Shown here in pieces: positions 1 to 9,700 of a DNA stretch of 39,314 nucleotides (position 1 is the first letter of the stretch; each line of letters begins with the position of its first letter). The notes beneath the pieces are model-generated. The model was not told where the DNA came from, searched no databases, and saw only the letters and a program-made list of their open reading frames with translations. Both the position numbers and the translations under genes were made by a program. This DNA is from SAR324 cluster bacterium. Its GTDB lineage: Bacteria; SAR324; NAC60-12. The DNA is taken from NCBI GenBank assembly GCA_015231825.1, contig JADGAV010000044.1, positions 1 through 39,314 on the forward strand, in the 5' to 3' direction.

Positions 1-206
1 CCTCTGGTGGAAACCCGGCCCTCTTGGCAAACGCGGCAATTGATGCAGAGTGAGAAAAGCATTTCTTAAAACTGTATCAGTGCTTTGCGATTTGAATCCT
101 CCTAAATAACCACGAATCACCATGAAGAGGTGACCAAAAGAGCGGACATCCGAGGGTGTCCTTTCGCAAGAGTTAGATTTTCTGAATGTAATTTTTCTTG
201 ATACTC
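1..206. other. Left-edge non-coding stretch
   Basis: No gene can be supported here. An open plus-strand frame from base 1 to a TAA at 67-69 could be the last 22 codons of a gene lying off the left edge, but it is too short to judge. A hairpin described separately lies at 144-161, just beyond the stop of the giant kinase-like gene that ends at 207. Confidence 0.4.
144..161 (-). terminator. Possible terminator of the signalling operon
   Basis: An 18-base hairpin (GGACATCC arm against GGGTGTCC, one wobble pair) lies 46 bases past the stop codon at 207. Read on the minus strand it is followed by GCTCTTTT, a short and imperfect T tract. The position after the last gene of a four-gene minus-strand operon fits a terminator. 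The T tract is weak, so Rho-independent function is uncertain. Confidence 0.35.
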
Positions 207-3200
207 TTATTTATCTTCAATCACCAGATGTTCAGTGATGGGCAGGGGAAAAGTCAAAAAGAAGGAAGCCCCTTTTCCTCTTTCCGATTCACACTGGAGG
301 ACGCCTCCCAATTTTTCAATTCCTGACTTTACAAGATTCAATCCTGTTTCTCTTCCAGAAGGCATTGAAGCTCCTTTTGCTGCAAACAGTGGTGAAGAAA
401 AGATCAGATCAAAGATTTCATTCTTCCGTTGGGGAGTGTTCTTCAATTTCTCAGCCTCTTCTGCAGTGAGAATCTTCTTTTCAATCGCATTTGAGAGAAT
501 TTTTTCGCTATCCAATCCCGCACCATCATCCTCAACAAGAATCCGGAATATTTTATGATTCAGACTGAATCTGACTTTCAAAACAGCTTTTGGCGCTTTA
601 TTTTGTTTGACCCGCTGTTCCGGCAGTTCAATGCCATGCACAATTGAGTTTTTGATCAACTGGACCAGGCAGTCACTTAGTATTTGAAATAACCGGGAGT
701 CGACCCGCAAGGTGTTTTCCTCAAGAAAATGAATGTCCACTTCCTTTCGCAGGATGCTTACCAATTTACGGGTCAGTTTTTCCAAACGAGGAAAGAGATG
801 ATTCAGAAAATGGGTTTCCTTTAAGAAAAAATCGTTTTTAAAAGCCTGTGCGAGGATGGCGTTGGCACTTTGATTGACTTCCAGGAGGGAAGACATCTTG
901 TTGATAAAATGCTTGTTTTCTGACCATTGATCCGCGCTGCTGAGCAACAAAATCTCGCCCAGGAGCAATTCCAAATGCAGGCACAAGGCAGCCAATATTT
1001 CAAGATTCAGGGAAAAGGCGATTTCCTTGCTCTGCTGAAGCATGCGGGACAACTCTTTTGTCTCTTCCGAACGAATGCCTTCTTTTTTGGATATTGTTCC
1101 GGCAGATTTTAGATACCGGGTGATCTCTTCCATCCCTTCTGCCAGAAAAGTGTTCACTGCGTCCCAGGACTCTTTTATGTCTTTAATGAAGCGTGCCTTA
1201 AAAACATCCCGCCATCGTTCATGACTGATTTTTCCCATAATCCAGCAAAGGAATTCCAGGCTGCTTGAATTCAAAAGCTGCAATGTCAATCGAGGATAAA
1301 GTTCCAGGATTTGTTTTTCCTGCATCGCTTCTGTCAACACCTGAATTTGTCCCGCCTCGAGATACTTGAGCGACTCCTGATGGCCCAATGAATGGAAGAT
1401 CTGTTCAGACTCAAATGGATCGGCATATTTTAGGTATCCCAACAGCAGGGGAATCGATTTTTCAAAATCATCAGCAAACAGCAAAATGGATAGAAACGCC
1501 GATCTTTCCCGGACCGGCAGACGCTTCAAAAACATACGTTCGCTTGTCATATGAGGCATATTGAAAGTATGTTTCAGCGAGTGAATCATCAAAGGCAGAA
1601 AACGCATATCAAAATGTTCTACTAAAACCGCCATGGCCTGATGCCGGACATCTTCATCCTGATCCCTCAGCACGCTGACAATGAAAAAGAAGCCGCTCCG
1701 GATGTCATTTTCTGCAATAAAAGATAGCGTCCAGAGCTTAAATTCCTTATGCAGATGGGGAAAGCGCCGGATCAAATAGGGGATCACATCAATCCGCTTC
1801 AATTTCTGGAACATTTCAAGAATTTCATGTGCTGCATTTTCAAAATGAACATCATGCAAATAGTCCACAAGAATAAAGATCTGTTCAGGTTCGCGAAGAC
1901 AGAGTCTTTCCAGCGATGCAACAATTTCTTCAATATTTTCATCCTCTTCCAAGGCCTGCAAATATTGGAATACTTCGGTTTCCTCATCCGCTTCAGTTTC
2001 CTTGGGATTCTCATCAACCAATCCGTTTTCCAGCGAGGGAATTAGCTGTTCAAGGGCAGCCAGTTCGAAAAAGGATGAATCTTTTTCAAGAGGCCATGAA
2101 AAATTCAACGTGAGACAAAACTTGTCATGAGTTGTTTCCCGCTCCAGGGAGCATTCAAGATTACCATCGACTTTTGCAACATAGTCTTTCAATTCTCCAG
2201 ACAGTGGATGGCTTGCCAGAAATTCATCCAGCCCCCCCTTTTTTAGCGCTGTAAGAGAAGACTCCACAGCTTCAGGGTTTGCCTCATGATTGAACAAATA
2301 GTGAGTTGTTCCCCGCAGCGTGACCCTCGCTGCACTTTGATCAGTTCCTGGTGTGTTCATCGTAATGGAGACTTGATGAGCAGGAAGGGATAAAAAATCC
2401 GCAAGAGAAATCAGCATTCTCAAATTGTGTCCCAGGTCTTCTTCCATTTCAGCAGGGACTTTCAGCTGCTTTTGAAATCTGAGCTTTTTCTTAATATTTT
2501 TTGGTTTATTGTCGGAAAAAGCCTCCCGATTAGCGCGAACAACCAGTTTCTTGAGGTCCAGAAATTGCCTGGCATCCGCAGAAGAGTGCTGATTTTTCGT
2601 CGTTTCCGATTGCTTTTTTTCTTTCCCGGTAATTTTTTTTACCAGCCCAATTAATTCTTCCGGGACAAATGTTTTGGAAATGACTGCAGCGGCACCGTCT
2701 TCCAATAACATTCGGACTTTGTGTCTACTTGTTTCACTGCTGATGAAGAGGATGGGGCAAGGAGGAAGATCTTTCTGCTGTTCAATGGCTCTGATCCGCT
2801 GCATGAATGTCCTTCCATCCATCTCTGGCATTTGACATTCAGTAGTGATCAATGCCAATTGTTCTTTTTCTTGCGGGTATGCCTCAAGAGCAAGCAAGGG
2901 GTTAGAGAAGTTTCTTACTTCAGCAAATCCAGCAGCATGCATCAGTCCATCAAGGTTCTTCCGCATCAGGGAATTGCTTTCCAGAACAAAAACGGGTTCT
3001 TCAAACAATTCGCTTTTTGCTGCCTTTGTTGATTTCTGATCCCCAAAAAAATCAGTCATCCACTCATGCTTGAAATGAACCAACTCAAGGTCGAGCAAGT
3101 CCGGATCAAGAACCTTCTGATCCTCCGTTTCGTCTGTCTCTTCTGCGGATTCCGCAAAAGGATCGATGATCTCCTCATTGTATGACTGATTGGGAGAATT

Positions 3201-4157
3201 TTCCAGTCTTTGGGTAATTTCCTCCAGTCTGAGGGACAGTTTTTCAATGGAACTTGTCAATGTTTCCATCAAAGGATTCATTTCCTGCCGAAATTCATCA
3301 CTTTCCTCTGCTGCCGCCGATTCGTCCACCCATTCGACTGCACTTTCGGACGACCCTTCTTCCTGGGGAGGAAGATCCGTCTTCGGAGGGGAGGGTGCTT
3401 CGTTTTCCAGGATGATGTTCTTGCCGCTGCTTTCCAGAAAATTTTGCAATTGACTGTGTTGAATCTTCAGTTGAAATTTCAATGTCTCCAGCGAATATCC
3501 GTTTTTTTCCTGACTATTGTAAAGTTCGTTTTGGAGGGCGTCAATGGTCTGTTTTAATGTCTTGACATCAAAATCGGAACGTCTGATTTTTTGAAAATGA
3601 GGAACCAGTTGATCAAGAAAGCGTCTGAATCCTCCAGGGGTAAGGAGCTGCTTGCTCTCAGTTGCCAGCAGGTTTAAAATCTCCAGGGCAATCGTAACTT
3701 TGTTTAAATTGGCATCTTTTCCCAGGAGCTGAAAAAAAAATTGATCATCCACCAGCTGGTTCAGGGATTGAAGAATCAGCGGCTTTAGTTCAGCAGATTC
3801 ATTTTCATAGGCATTTTTAAGTGGCAGGATGGCAAAGTGGTCTCCAAACAAACCGAGGGCGCGGATTGTACTTTCCTTGATCTCATGATCCGCATCATTC
3901 AGATAGCCAATCAGAAACGGGGCTGCTTCTGAAATAGCCGCACGGCCTAAAAGGGAAATGACCTTGATCTTCAACTCCGCTTCCTCCCTCGATAATTCTT
4001 GAAAAAGGGAGGGAAGCAGCTTTCGCAACCTGGCACGATCCAGATTGAGCTGCTCGACAGATTTCTGTGAATCCCAGGTGCTCAAAATCTTAAGAGCCAT
4101 TTCCAATGTTGAAGGCTGACCTCCGTATTGATGAAGCTCAATTACTTTGCTGTTCAT
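207..4157 (-). CDS. HEAT-repeat / degenerate receiver / CheA-type ATPase protein
   Basis: A 1316-residue cytoplasmic protein without TM segments. HEAT-like helical repeats occupy about 40-165, a Ser/Glu-rich coiled-coil linker about 190-380, a receiver-like domain about 387-512, an unassigned alpha/beta region about 530-690, and more HEAT-like repeats about 730-950. A CheA-type dimerisation helix and HATPase close it: N-box NSIVHG near 1170, DDGAG near 1211, GRETG near 1268. The receiver has Glu440 where the phosphorylated Asp should be, and the HPt-like helix before the HATPase reads QQSKE where HxxKG is expected. There is no CheW-like domain. It is a clear paralogue of the protein encoded at 6712-10440: both start with a KVIEL motif and share the whole layout. 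It is last in a co-directional operon. Its ribosome-binding site may come from a repeat at 4164. The kinase-like family is clear, the role is not. I infer a non-phosphorylatable scaffold or decoy for the neighbouring kinase. Confidence 0.8.
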   Translation of the reverse strand: MNSKVIELHQYGGQPSTLEMALKILSTWDSQKSVEQLNLDRARLRKLLPSLFQELSREEAELKIKVISLLGRAAISEAAPFLIGYLNDADHEIKESTIRALGLFGDHFAILPLKNAYENESAELKPLILQSLNQLVDDQFFFQLLGKDANLNKVTIALEILNLLATESKQLLTPGGFRRFLDQLVPHFQKIRRSDFDVKTLKQTIDALQNELYNSQEKNGYSLETLKFQLKIQHSQLQNFLESSGKNIILENEAPSPPKTDLPPQEEGSSESAVEWVDESAAAEESDEFRQEMNPLMETLTSSIEKLSLRLEEITQRLENSPNQSYNEEIIDPFAESAEETDETEDQKVLDPDLLDLELVHFKHEWMTDFFGDQKSTKAAKSELFEEPVFVLESNSLMRKNLDGLMHAAGFAEVRNFSNPLLALEAYPQEKEQLALITTECQMPEMDGRTFMQRIRAIEQQKDLPPCPILFISSETSRHKVRMLLEDGAAAVISKTFVPEELIGLVKKITGKEKKQSETTKNQHSSADARQFLDLKKLVVRANREAFSDNKPKNIKKKLRFQKQLKVPAEMEEDLGHNLRMLISLADFLSLPAHQVSITMNTPGTDQSAARVTLRGTTHYLFNHEANPEAVESSLTALKKGGLDEFLASHPLSGELKDYVAKVDGNLECSLERETTHDKFCLTLNFSWPLEKDSSFFELAALEQLIPSLENGLVDENPKETEADEETEVFQYLQALEEDENIEEIVASLERLCLREPEQIFILVDYLHDVHFENAAHEILEMFQKLKRIDVIPYLIRRFPHLHKEFKLWTLSFIAENDIRSGFFFIVSVLRDQDEDVRHQAMAVLVEHFDMRFLPLMIHSLKHTFNMPHMTSERMFLKRLPVRERSAFLSILLFADDFEKSIPLLLGYLKYADPFESEQIFHSLGHQESLKYLEAGQIQVLTEAMQEKQILELYPRLTLQLLNSSSLEFLCWIMGKISHERWRDVFKARFIKDIKESWDAVNTFLAEGMEEITRYLKSAGTISKKEGIRSEETKELSRMLQQSKEIAFSLNLEILAALCLHLELLLGEILLLSSADQWSENKHFINKMSSLLEVNQSANAILAQAFKNDFFLKETHFLNHLFPRLEKLTRKLVSILRKEVDIHFLEENTLRVDSRLFQILSDCLVQLIKNSIVHGIELPEQRVKQNKAPKAVLKVRFSLNHKIFRILVEDDGAGLDSEKILSNAIEKKILTAEEAEKLKNTPQRKNEIFDLIFSSPLFAAKGASMPSGRETGLNLVKSGIEKLGGVLQCESERGKGASFFLTFPLPITEHLVIEDK

Positions 4158-4163
4158 TTTTTA

Positions 4164-4218
4164 TTCCGGGGACACAATACTTATTTAGAATATTCAACTT
4201 TTTCCGGGGACACAATAC
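4164..4218. repeat. REP-like direct repeat pair
   Basis: The 17-base unit TTCCGGGGACACAATAC occurs twice, at 4164-4180 and 4202-4218, with a 38-base period. A weaker echo (GGTGACAGAATAC) follows at about 4235. It fills the gap between two operon genes. Read on the minus strand the first unit ends in GTGTCCCCGGAA six bases before the ATG at 4157, so it appears to supply that gene's ribosome-binding site. Units of this kind resemble the REP sequences linked to IS200-like (RAYT) transposases, which is a recollection of the type and not a database match. Confidence 0.6.
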
Positions 4219-4317
4219 AGTTTTCTGTTTACAGGTGACAGAATACATATTTCAAGCATTCATTAAAAATTCCCGCTACAGCCAGACGGGTTATTGGTAT
4301 AGCACCTGCGGCGGCCT

Positions 4318-6645
4318 TTAAGACGGAGCCTTTGGAGGATTCCTGCGCGATCCAGGAGGCCGTCTTCTGGAGAAAAAGGTCGGGATGGTATTTTCTCCAT
4401 AAATCGAAGCCAATGGTATTTCAAATTTAAAACAGGTGCCTTTTCCTCTGACCGTTTGAAAATCCACGGATCCTCCCAACTTCAAACACGAATTTTTGAC
4501 ATCCCCCATTCCGACGCCTCGTCCACTGACCAAATCTGCCTGTTCTCTGGTAGAAAAACCATCGAGGAACACCAGTTCCTTGATTTCCGAATCACTGATG
4601 ACTTTTGCTTTTTCGGCATCAATCACCCCCTTGCTCATGGCGGATTTGGTCAATTTTTTGAAATCAATCCCTTGTCCATCATCTTCAATAAGGATGACCA
4701 GTTTTTCGTCGGTACTCGTCAAGTAAATCTCGATACGCCCGTTTTCGTCCTTTTTTGCTTCTCTTCTCATGGCGGGTTCCTCGATGCCATGGTCAAGGGA
4801 ATTACGAAAAACGTGGATGAACGAATTGACAAGCGGATTTAAGAGTCCCTCTGGAACAAAAATATTGTTGTCATCATTCACCACAAGGGGATGCAGCATT
4901 TTTCCCCTGCTGGTCGCCAGATTTTGCAATATCGTATCAAAATGACTAAAGTGGCTTTTGAGAGGAGTGAAAGTGATTTGTTGGAAAAGTGCTCGAATCT
5001 CCGTCTGATCAAAATGACTTTTTTTCAAATATTGTTCCTGCATGTGGTGATACCATTTTCGGTCAACCGAATAGATTTTCGCGTCTTCTCCCAAGACGAC
5101 TTGCAGGACTTCCGCATGCTCCTTTAAAAAAGATTCGAGATACTCAGAAATCGACAAGATAAAGAGGACGGTCTCACTGTCACGAGAAATTTCTTTTCCT
5201 TCCTTGATCATGGTTTCAGCGGAGTGACATTTTTCCTGAATAGAATTTAAGTTGAACAAGCCCGACATTCCTTTGGCCGTATGCAGAGCACGGGTGAGAT
5301 CATCAAGATTAGCGGACAGGATTGCTTCCTGTTTGGAAAGGTGCTCGTCAATCAACTCACGATAACTGATGAAGGCTTTTCGATGTTGAATAACCCTAAT
5401 CACAGCGAGATTGCTTTGATCCAGATGCTCGAGTTCTTTTTGTTGATTGCGCAATTCGGTGACGTCTTTCAATTTAAATAAAATGAACTCCAGTTTTTGA
5501 TCATCTTGATAAATCGGATAAATTTCCAATTCAAGGATTCGCTCATCCTCCATGATTATTTCGGAGGGCTGCAAGGACTGCAAATCCCCAAAATCCAAAG
5601 GACTGTTGTAACACAAATCAATCCATTCCATGAACAGACCCGCCTCTTTCGCGCTTCCATACAAAAGAGTCCCTGGCTCGAGTTGAAGAAAGCTATCATC
5701 ATCTTTGGCATCAAACATCCTCAAACAGGCATTGGTGGCGCCGGGTTCAATGCGGCCATTGGCATTGACCATAAAAACCGCTTCACCGGTGACCACATTC
5801 ATGATGCGTCTATTGGCCTGCGCCTTTGCGAAATCAAGTCGAGACGCGGCCGTGGAGATGAAAAAGTCCAATTTATCCTGATCAAAATCCTCAGCGGGAT
5901 TTCTCACCAATATTTGCAGGGGGGTGACTGTACAGACCAAACAATGCTCAGTTTTGAAATACAGTTCTGCCGCCTCTGTCGCCTCTAAAAAGAGTTCCTT
6001 TTCCCCTGCCTGGGCATCACCATAAATTTCTCCTGAATCGAGCATCAAAAGAGCATCGATTTCCATTTCCTGCTCCAGGAATTCCTCAATGGAGACCATG
6101 ATTTCCTTGACCGATTTTTCACTCAAATTGGCCATCACAAAAACATAAAATATTGAACTGAAAAAGTTGGCCGTGTCTTGTTCTTCAATCAAAAGAAGCC
6201 GTTCCTGCTCTTTCTCTTCCTGGAGCTTCTTGATTTCCTTACTCCGTTCCAGTTGCTCTGCCTCTATTTTCTCCAGGACTTTTTGGATGCTGGCCAGGAT
6301 CGTTTCAACTTCAATTGGTTTTTCAATGAAACCCTCAATCTTTTTATCAATCAAATCGGCCATCATGGCTTTGTCACCATATCCGGTCATCACAATCACC
6401 GGCAATGGAATATCTCCGGATTTAAGAGCATCAATCAATTCCAGCCCGCTGAACTCGGGCATTTTCATATCCGTGACCAGGAGCTCGTACTGATTTTTTG
6501 AAGCATGTCTTGCCAAGATCAGCTGAAGGGCTTCCTTGCCATTGCTGGCGAGCGTGAACTGAAATCCCGCCCGTGTGAAGATTCCGCTAAACAGCTTGCG
6601 AACCATCTCATCATCATCGACAACAAGGATGTGTTTGTCTTTCAT
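4318..6645 (-). CDS. Receiver-PAS-HPt-CheA-type hybrid histidine kinase
   Basis: A 775-residue cytoplasmic sensor kinase. An N-terminal receiver (1-120) has an intact site: acidic cluster Asp10-12, phospho-acceptor Asp59, Thr87, Lys109. A coiled coil (125-160), a GAF-like region (165-275) and a PAS-like domain (280-400) follow. An HPt domain carries His455 in an HTAKG motif, and a CheA-type HATPase ends it (RNSLDHG near 615, DDGQG near 656, SGRGVG at 707). No CheW-like P5 domain is present, and the last 25 residues are a basic, Pro/Arg-rich tail. The ATG at 6645 is chosen because AGGA lies seven bases upstream. An in-frame ATG at 6660 would place that Shine-Dalgarno sequence inside the gene. 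This is the only protein of the operon with both phospho-sites intact in one chain, so it is probably the active phosphodonor for itself and for the CheY-like protein. The signal it senses cannot be read from sequence. Confidence 0.85.
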   Translation of the reverse strand: MKDKHILVVDDDEMVRKLFSGIFTRAGFQFTLASNGKEALQLILARHASKNQYELLVTDMKMPEFSGLELIDALKSGDIPLPVIVMTGYGDKAMMADLIDKKIEGFIEKPIEVETILASIQKVLEKIEAEQLERSKEIKKLQEEKEQERLLLIEEQDTANFFSSIFYVFVMANLSEKSVKEIMVSIEEFLEQEMEIDALLMLDSGEIYGDAQAGEKELFLEATEAAELYFKTEHCLVCTVTPLQILVRNPAEDFDQDKLDFFISTAASRLDFAKAQANRRIMNVVTGEAVFMVNANGRIEPGATNACLRMFDAKDDDSFLQLEPGTLLYGSAKEAGLFMEWIDLCYNSPLDFGDLQSLQPSEIIMEDERILELEIYPIYQDDQKLEFILFKLKDVTELRNQQKELEHLDQSNLAVIRVIQHRKAFISYRELIDEHLSKQEAILSANLDDLTRALHTAKGMSGLFNLNSIQEKCHSAETMIKEGKEISRDSETVLFILSISEYLESFLKEHAEVLQVVLGEDAKIYSVDRKWYHHMQEQYLKKSHFDQTEIRALFQQITFTPLKSHFSHFDTILQNLATSRGKMLHPLVVNDDNNIFVPEGLLNPLVNSFIHVFRNSLDHGIEEPAMRREAKKDENGRIEIYLTSTDEKLVILIEDDGQGIDFKKLTKSAMSKGVIDAEKAKVISDSEIKELVFLDGFSTREQADLVSGRGVGMGDVKNSCLKLGGSVDFQTVRGKGTCFKFEIPLASIYGENTIPTFFSRRRPPGSRRNPPKAPS

Positions 6646-6711
6646 TGAACTTTCCTGCATTGGTGCTGTTATGAATGATTTTCTTCGAAAAATGGGTGGA
6701 CTGCTTTTCGA

Positions 6712-9700
6712 TCAACTCGTGGGGATTTGAATGACAAAGGAGCTCCCTTTTCCACTTTCGGATTTAATAGAGATGCTCCCGCCCATTCCTTCGACTTCAG
6801 ATCTGATAATATCCATACCGACCCCTCTTCCAGAAATTTCTGAAGCCTTCTGAGCTGTACTGAATTGAGCAATGAAAATGTAATCGTAGAGCTCGCTGTG
6901 CTTCGTTTCGTCTGCCATTATTTCTGCGGCCTGTTCGGCAGTCAGCAGCTCTTTTTCGATGCATCGCCGCGCAATTTTCTCGGCATTGAGCCCCTGACCA
7001 TCGTCACTGACAGTGATTTCCATTTGTTCGTCTTTTTCTCCGATCCGCACCTGGATTTCTCCTCGTTCAGGTTTACCCAGGCCCATTCTTTTCTCATTTG
7101 CTTCAATTCCGTGATCCACAGAATTTTTTAACAATTGAATCAGGATTTCATTCAGGGAACTGAGAACGGCAGGGTCAAAATAAAAAACTTTTTCTTCCAG
7201 CAAAGTCAGTTTGGCCTCCTTTTTCAGCATACTGGTCAATTTGTTAAACAAGTGTTCCAGTCTCGGGAAAATGGTGTTCAAGGCTTTTTTATCCAAGAGG
7301 AAAGAATCGTCTTGATCGGCCATACTGATAATCCGGGCCGCTTTTTTGGTCACACCCAGCAGGTTTTCAAAATTTGTCCTCAATGAGGCGGCCTCTTCCT
7401 TTTTTTCTTCCACATGAGGAGACAGTTTAGACCACAGACTCTCAATGTAGTGATAAAGAGCCACTAATATTTCCAAATCCAGACTGAGGGCCACGCCTTT
7501 GCTCATATGAAACATACGATAGACTTCTTTTTCCTGCTCTTCATCCAGCTCCCCTGTAAAAAGAAGTTCCTCAGCACGCAGGAAATGCTCGAGAACCTCC
7601 TGCATCCCTTCCTGAATAAACGGTCCCATCGCTTCCCAGCCAGATTTTACATCTTCCACAAACCGGGTTTGAAAGACATCAATCCAGTGAATCGGTTTGA
7701 TGTGACTCATGATCCATTCTAAAAATTCTCCTGCCGTTGACAGCAGCAGACTGATAGCGATATTGGGAAATCGCTGCAGCACCTGCTGCTTTTCAAAATG
7801 ATCTTTGAGAACGGTGATCTGCTCCTCATTCAGATAGTGCAGCGATTTTTGGGCCGCCAGCGCTATATATACCGACTCCTGTTCAAAAGGCGCGGCAAAC
7901 TGAAGATAACCAAAAAGAAAAGGGACGGATTGTTCAAATTTTTCGTTGAAGAGCAAGATTTGAAAAAATGCGGATCGTTCCTTGGCAGGAAGCCTTCTCA
8001 GTATTTCAGATTTTTTTAATGTCTTCGGCAGGCGAAACGTCCTCACAAATGAATGCATCAGCAAATGCAGAAATGAGGCTTCAAAATGTTTGAGAAGGGC
8101 TGTCAGCGCTTGATGCCGAACTTCCTCATCCTTGTCCCTCAGCACGCTTATGATGAAATAAAGTCCTGCTTTGATGTCCTTTTCCGCGATAAAGGAAAGC
8201 GCCCACAGTTTATATTCTTTATGAAGCTGCTGAAAACGGCGGATCAAGTAAGGAATGATATCAACACGGTCCAGTTTCTGCAGCATCTCCAGGATTTCCT
8301 GATGGGCCCTTTCAAAATGACCGTCATGCAGGTAGTCCATCACTGAAAAAAGTCGAAAAGGTTCTTTTTCACAGAATCCTTGAATTTTGTTGACGATTTC
8401 TTGAATATTGCTGCCTTCATCTTCCAATTCATCGAGCAGGTCAAAAACCTCTTCATCATCCAATGCTTCTTCCGAAGCCGTTTCCAGGCTGATTTCCCGC
8501 ACTTCACCGGGTGTCTGATAAGGAAGATTTATTTTGATTCCACGGGGACGACCTTCTTCCTGGGCCGGCTCTTCAAGCAATTCTCCTGCAGCAAAGAGTT
8601 CATTCTCTTTGAATTCCGCTTCAATAAATTGAAAGGGGGACTCTTCACTTCGTTGAAAACTGGCAGCAATAATGAAAGCCGGTGCATCCTCTTTGTCGGA
8701 TGGTTTGAGCAACAGGGTGATTCGGCTTTTGTTTGCCGCAGAAACAACACAAAACTCGATCATTTTCTCAAAAAGCGCTCGAAAATTTTCCTCATTCACC
8801 GAAAATCCAGTCAGTGTTTTGGGATATTTAAAGGCCAGCGAAATTCGCTTTTTATGGAATCGGCAAAATTTCGATAGATTCTGTCTCGCCACTTGACTCA
8901 AGTGCTGTTTTTCCGCCTCTTCATCCGCTTGTTCCAGGGCCCCTGTTAGTTTTCCAACGCTTTCAATCAGTTTTTCCGGAACAAACAGGCGGGAGAAAAC
9001 CTCGCTGGCTCCGGCATCCGTCAATTCATTCAGTTTGTAGGTATTGAGGTCCTCCGTGAAGGCGATAATCGGGCAAGCCGCTCCTTCCTGCTCTTTTTCA
9101 AATGCTCTGATCTTTTTCAAAAATTCAAGACCATCCATTTGAGCAATTTTTCCGCTGGTGAGGATCAGTTTTATTTCGGAATGGTGCTGCTTGATATTTT
9201 CCAGGGCCAACCTGCCGTCAAGAAAAATCCGGATCTGGGAATAGCCCGCATGGTGGAAGAGGCTTCTTAAAAATTCTGCAGATGCCAGGTCTTGCTCCAG
9301 CATCAGAATGATTCCGGGAAAATCAATTTGAGGAGATGGGTTGAGCGCAGCCTGCCCGGGAATTTCAACGAAAAGGTCTTCCAGGATGTCTTCGTTAAAA
9401 GTAAAATCGCCGGGATCAAATGATTCAGGCAGGCTTTCTTCAGAAGACTCTTCAGGCAGTTCTGCTTCTGTGGCTGCTTCTGCCTCCGGCTCCAGTTCTG
9501 CTTCGGCTTGGATGCTCTGCTCCTCAAATGCTTCAATCGTACTTCGAAGATTCGTGATCTCCGCCTGGGACTGTTCGTTCTCTTGAAGCAGGCTTTCGAA
9601 TTGAGCACGCAGCTTTTCAAGCTCCCCGCTCTGATCCTCTGCGGGTTCAGGCAGCAACCTCCTCTCTTCTGCTTCTGAAAGAGCGCTTTTGCGAAATATT

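Noticed and set aside
1..69. Possible C-terminal end of a plus-strand gene at the left edge
   Set aside because: Only 22 codons are visible, with no motif to judge by.
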